A program made the translations under genes and the position numbers. The notes under the pieces are model-generated. The model ran no database searches. It was not told where the DNA came from and saw only the letters and a list, made by a program, of their open reading frames with translations. From Ceratodon purpureus (Eukaryota; Streptophyta; Bryopsida; Pseudoditrichales; Ditrichaceae): a DNA stretch of 64,000 nucleotides. Position 1 is the first letter of the stretch. Every line of letters begins with the position of its first letter. Of this stretch, positions 61,934-64,000 are shown in pieces. The stretch spans positions 3,822,604 through 3,886,603 of the forward strand of contig CM026431.1 in the NCBI GenBank assembly GCA_014871385.1, read 5' to 3'.

Positions 61934-63997
61934 ATGGCGCACGCTGATATTGCTGGGACTATGTTGATCACCCAGTATTCCAACGTCAAGTTCAAAGGCA
62001 AAAAGCCGCCAGAGATTCCACCTCAGTCTTTATCGTGCTTTGACCAGACAATACCTGTTCCTGTAAATTTGATATTCTCTCTCCTGCTTACTGAAATTGA
62101 AGTTCTTTGAAACCATTGAATATTATAAACTATTATTGCGTTTACATTAAAAATAGCACCTGACTGCTGGAAACTTTACACTAAGTACCAGGATATTAAT
62201 ATCAGATGCTCTACATGATTTGTTTGCTTTTGTTTTTGTTTTGCTGTTCTTCTTGTCATTAAATTCACAAATTCTTGAATGTGTAGTGGACCCGACAACC
62301 CGGAAAGCACGAACGGATCCACATTGCTGACAAAGATTTACCTTATTGGTCACCTTCTTGTGAATTCAGGTTCTTGTTCTTCTCTGAATGTTGTGAAGCA
62401 ACCAGCTACAGATTAACGATTAAATTCATTTATCTATTGAAAGAATCGGTCTATCTTATACTGTACTTCATCAGCCAATGTGAAGAATTTCTATGTTGTG
62501 ATATGCAGGTACAAAGTGGGAAGGAAATTTCCTAAAGATTACACAAGGAAGGGAGATGGTGTGAAAATTCTGAAAGGACTCTGTCCCCCTTGTTCTAAAC
62601 TCCGGAAAGTCCAGCCACTAACAGCTGGAGCTTTCAAGGAGAGAGACAACCCTCCCAATACTCTTGTATGTTCCAATACCCTAAACCTTGCTCTTTATTC
62701 ATCAGATTGTTTTCAATTTACAAGAGTCTTCTAAACACACTTTTGAAACTTGTTTAGTGTTGCAGTATTCTCTTAAACAAGGAAGCAAAAAACTACTCAT
62801 TTTGTATCTACATGTCCAAGATCTACGATATTTTTTTACATGAATGCTTCAATGATATACCTCTTATCCGCCTTGTTATGAAACCCTCTCTGTAGTATTA
62901 AAACTGTAGGAGTCTCTATGTAACATCATCAACTAACATCTTTACGATGTCCACATTTAATATTTCCATACTTCGTTTGTTTTACATCAGTTTAGGAAAT
63001 GCTACCAAAGAGGTGATTTGCCGCTGCAAGTTGACCATAACCACACCAGGTTGCAAATCAACTGGAAGGTGGATGTGGCCAAAGTGGACTATCATTTTTT
63101 CTTGCCTCTTTTTTTTGACGGCGTTCGTGAGACAGAGGATCCATATCGATTTCTAGCCGTGAAAGGTTGCGAGGATCTTCTCAAGGTCTAATTTTATAGA
63201 ATTCTTTCTAAATTTCGGAGCTTCAATAGATGTTTTTGTTCTTGTGTGTTAGTTTGAGAACAAACATCTTGTTGAAAAATGATCTGATATTGGCCCTCAA
63301 AATTGAAAGTTTGTAGAAAGTTGAAATATGCCAGTCTAATGTTGAGTTAATAATTGTTTGTACAGGCTGGAGAAGGGAAAATATTGCCTGTTGTACCGCA
63401 ATTGATTGTTCCAATAAAAAATGCTCTCAACACAAGAGATCCAATTGTTATTGGCGTCACGCTTCAGGTAGAGTTCTACACCTCACAACCGTTCCTTCAT
63501 TGCACATGGAACTTCCGCACAATCCTCTCAGGAATGAATTGAGCATGGTTTTCAGACAGTTTTTAGATCTCACCTCTTCCGTCTCCTGGCATATTCGACA
63601 TATATATCCTTGCAACTTTCTTACATTTTTTTGAGTTTGGGAACCTAAACCCAAATGCCTGAATGCTTTTTATGAAGCAAAGTTCAAGAAATAAGTTGAT
63701 TAAATATGAGCATGTGTTGTTGGCATTGTGAAGCTTATGATAAAGTTGGTACAATCTGAGGAGATGATTGGAGAGTCACTGGTGCCTTATTACCGTCAGC
63801 TTCTGCCCATTTTGAACATTTTCAGAAACAATACATTGAACATCGGCGATGCTATTGATTATGCACAACAAAAGAAGACCACCTTAGGAGATCTAGTGCT
63901 TGCGACACTGGAGATTTTTGAGAAACATGGCGGTGACGACGCCTTCATTAACATAAAGTATATGGTACCCACATATGAATCTGCTGTTATAACGTAG
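61934..63997 (+). CDS. PACRG: PACRG (parkin co-regulated gene) homologue, axonemal protein
   Basis: Six exons: 61934-62062, 62287-62369, 62509-62665, 62991-63185, 63366-63467, 63734-63997; phases agree, 309 residues, stop TAG at the very end of the window. The conserved part (from about residue 124) aligns by eye with human [98 protein letters not shown] and [13 protein letters not shown] near the end. PACRG sits at the inner junction of ciliary doublet microtubules, where the B tubule closes on the A tubule (family knowledge). The first 123 residues ([20 protein letters not shown]) are unlike the short N-terminus of animal PACRG and carry a Cys pair (GLCPPCSKL). In a land plant the role should be the flagella of sperm. 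Confidence 0.93.
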
Positions 63998-64000
63998 GTT

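Overview
The window reads as nuclear DNA of a land plant that still makes swimming sperm, most likely a moss close to Physcomitrium. The genes are intron-rich with ordinary GT-AG introns, and they are plant families: DENN-domain protein, plastid-type PRPP synthase, TIR-NB-LRR, VAD1-like GRAM/VASt protein, CYP94 P450, cinnamoyl-CoA-reductase-like SDR and a proline-rich wall-type glycoprotein. They are separated by long, very AT-rich gaps. At the right end lies a complete PACRG gene, a part of the axoneme that flowering plants have lost. The species is inference; the gene identities were read from conserved motifs after joining exons by hand and checking that the splice phases agree.

Layout. 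0.2-2.2 kb: a three-exon gene of unknown function (+). 2.2-14.3 kb: gene-poor, AT-rich DNA with a 1.26-kb element that has 16-bp inverted ends and TTAA-like flanks (piggyBac type). 14.3-24.6 kb: a 19-exon DENN gene (+) with a long leader. 26.0-28.7 kb: ribose-phosphate pyrophosphokinase (-), tail to tail with the DENN gene. 30.9-35.3 kb: a TIR-NB-LRR immune receptor (-) with recent internal duplications and one exon junction that does not keep frame. 36.2-36.9 kb: a broken fragment of a sister NLR. 37.3-43.8 kb: an 18-exon GRAM/VASt membrane protein (-). 45.5-47.1 kb: an intronless CYP94 (-). 50.7-52.7 kb: a CCR/DFR-like reductase (+), head to head with the P450. 52.7-57 kb: AT-rich spacer. 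58.3-58.95 kb: a secreted, proline-rich, single-pass membrane protein (+). 61.9-64.0 kb: PACRG (+).

The genes do not form a cluster with one job. The VAD1-like protein and the NLR belong to families tied to defence and cell death, and the NLR has a broken relative beside it. CYP94 and the CCR-like reductase face each other across 3.6 kb and both belong to families acting on lipid or phenylpropanoid/polyketide substrates; a shared pathway is only a guess. A recurring compositional feature is a switch from A/C-rich to G/T-rich DNA, read on the sense strand, at the presumed transcription start of several genes. I saw no rRNA, tRNA or CRISPR and no clear viral element.
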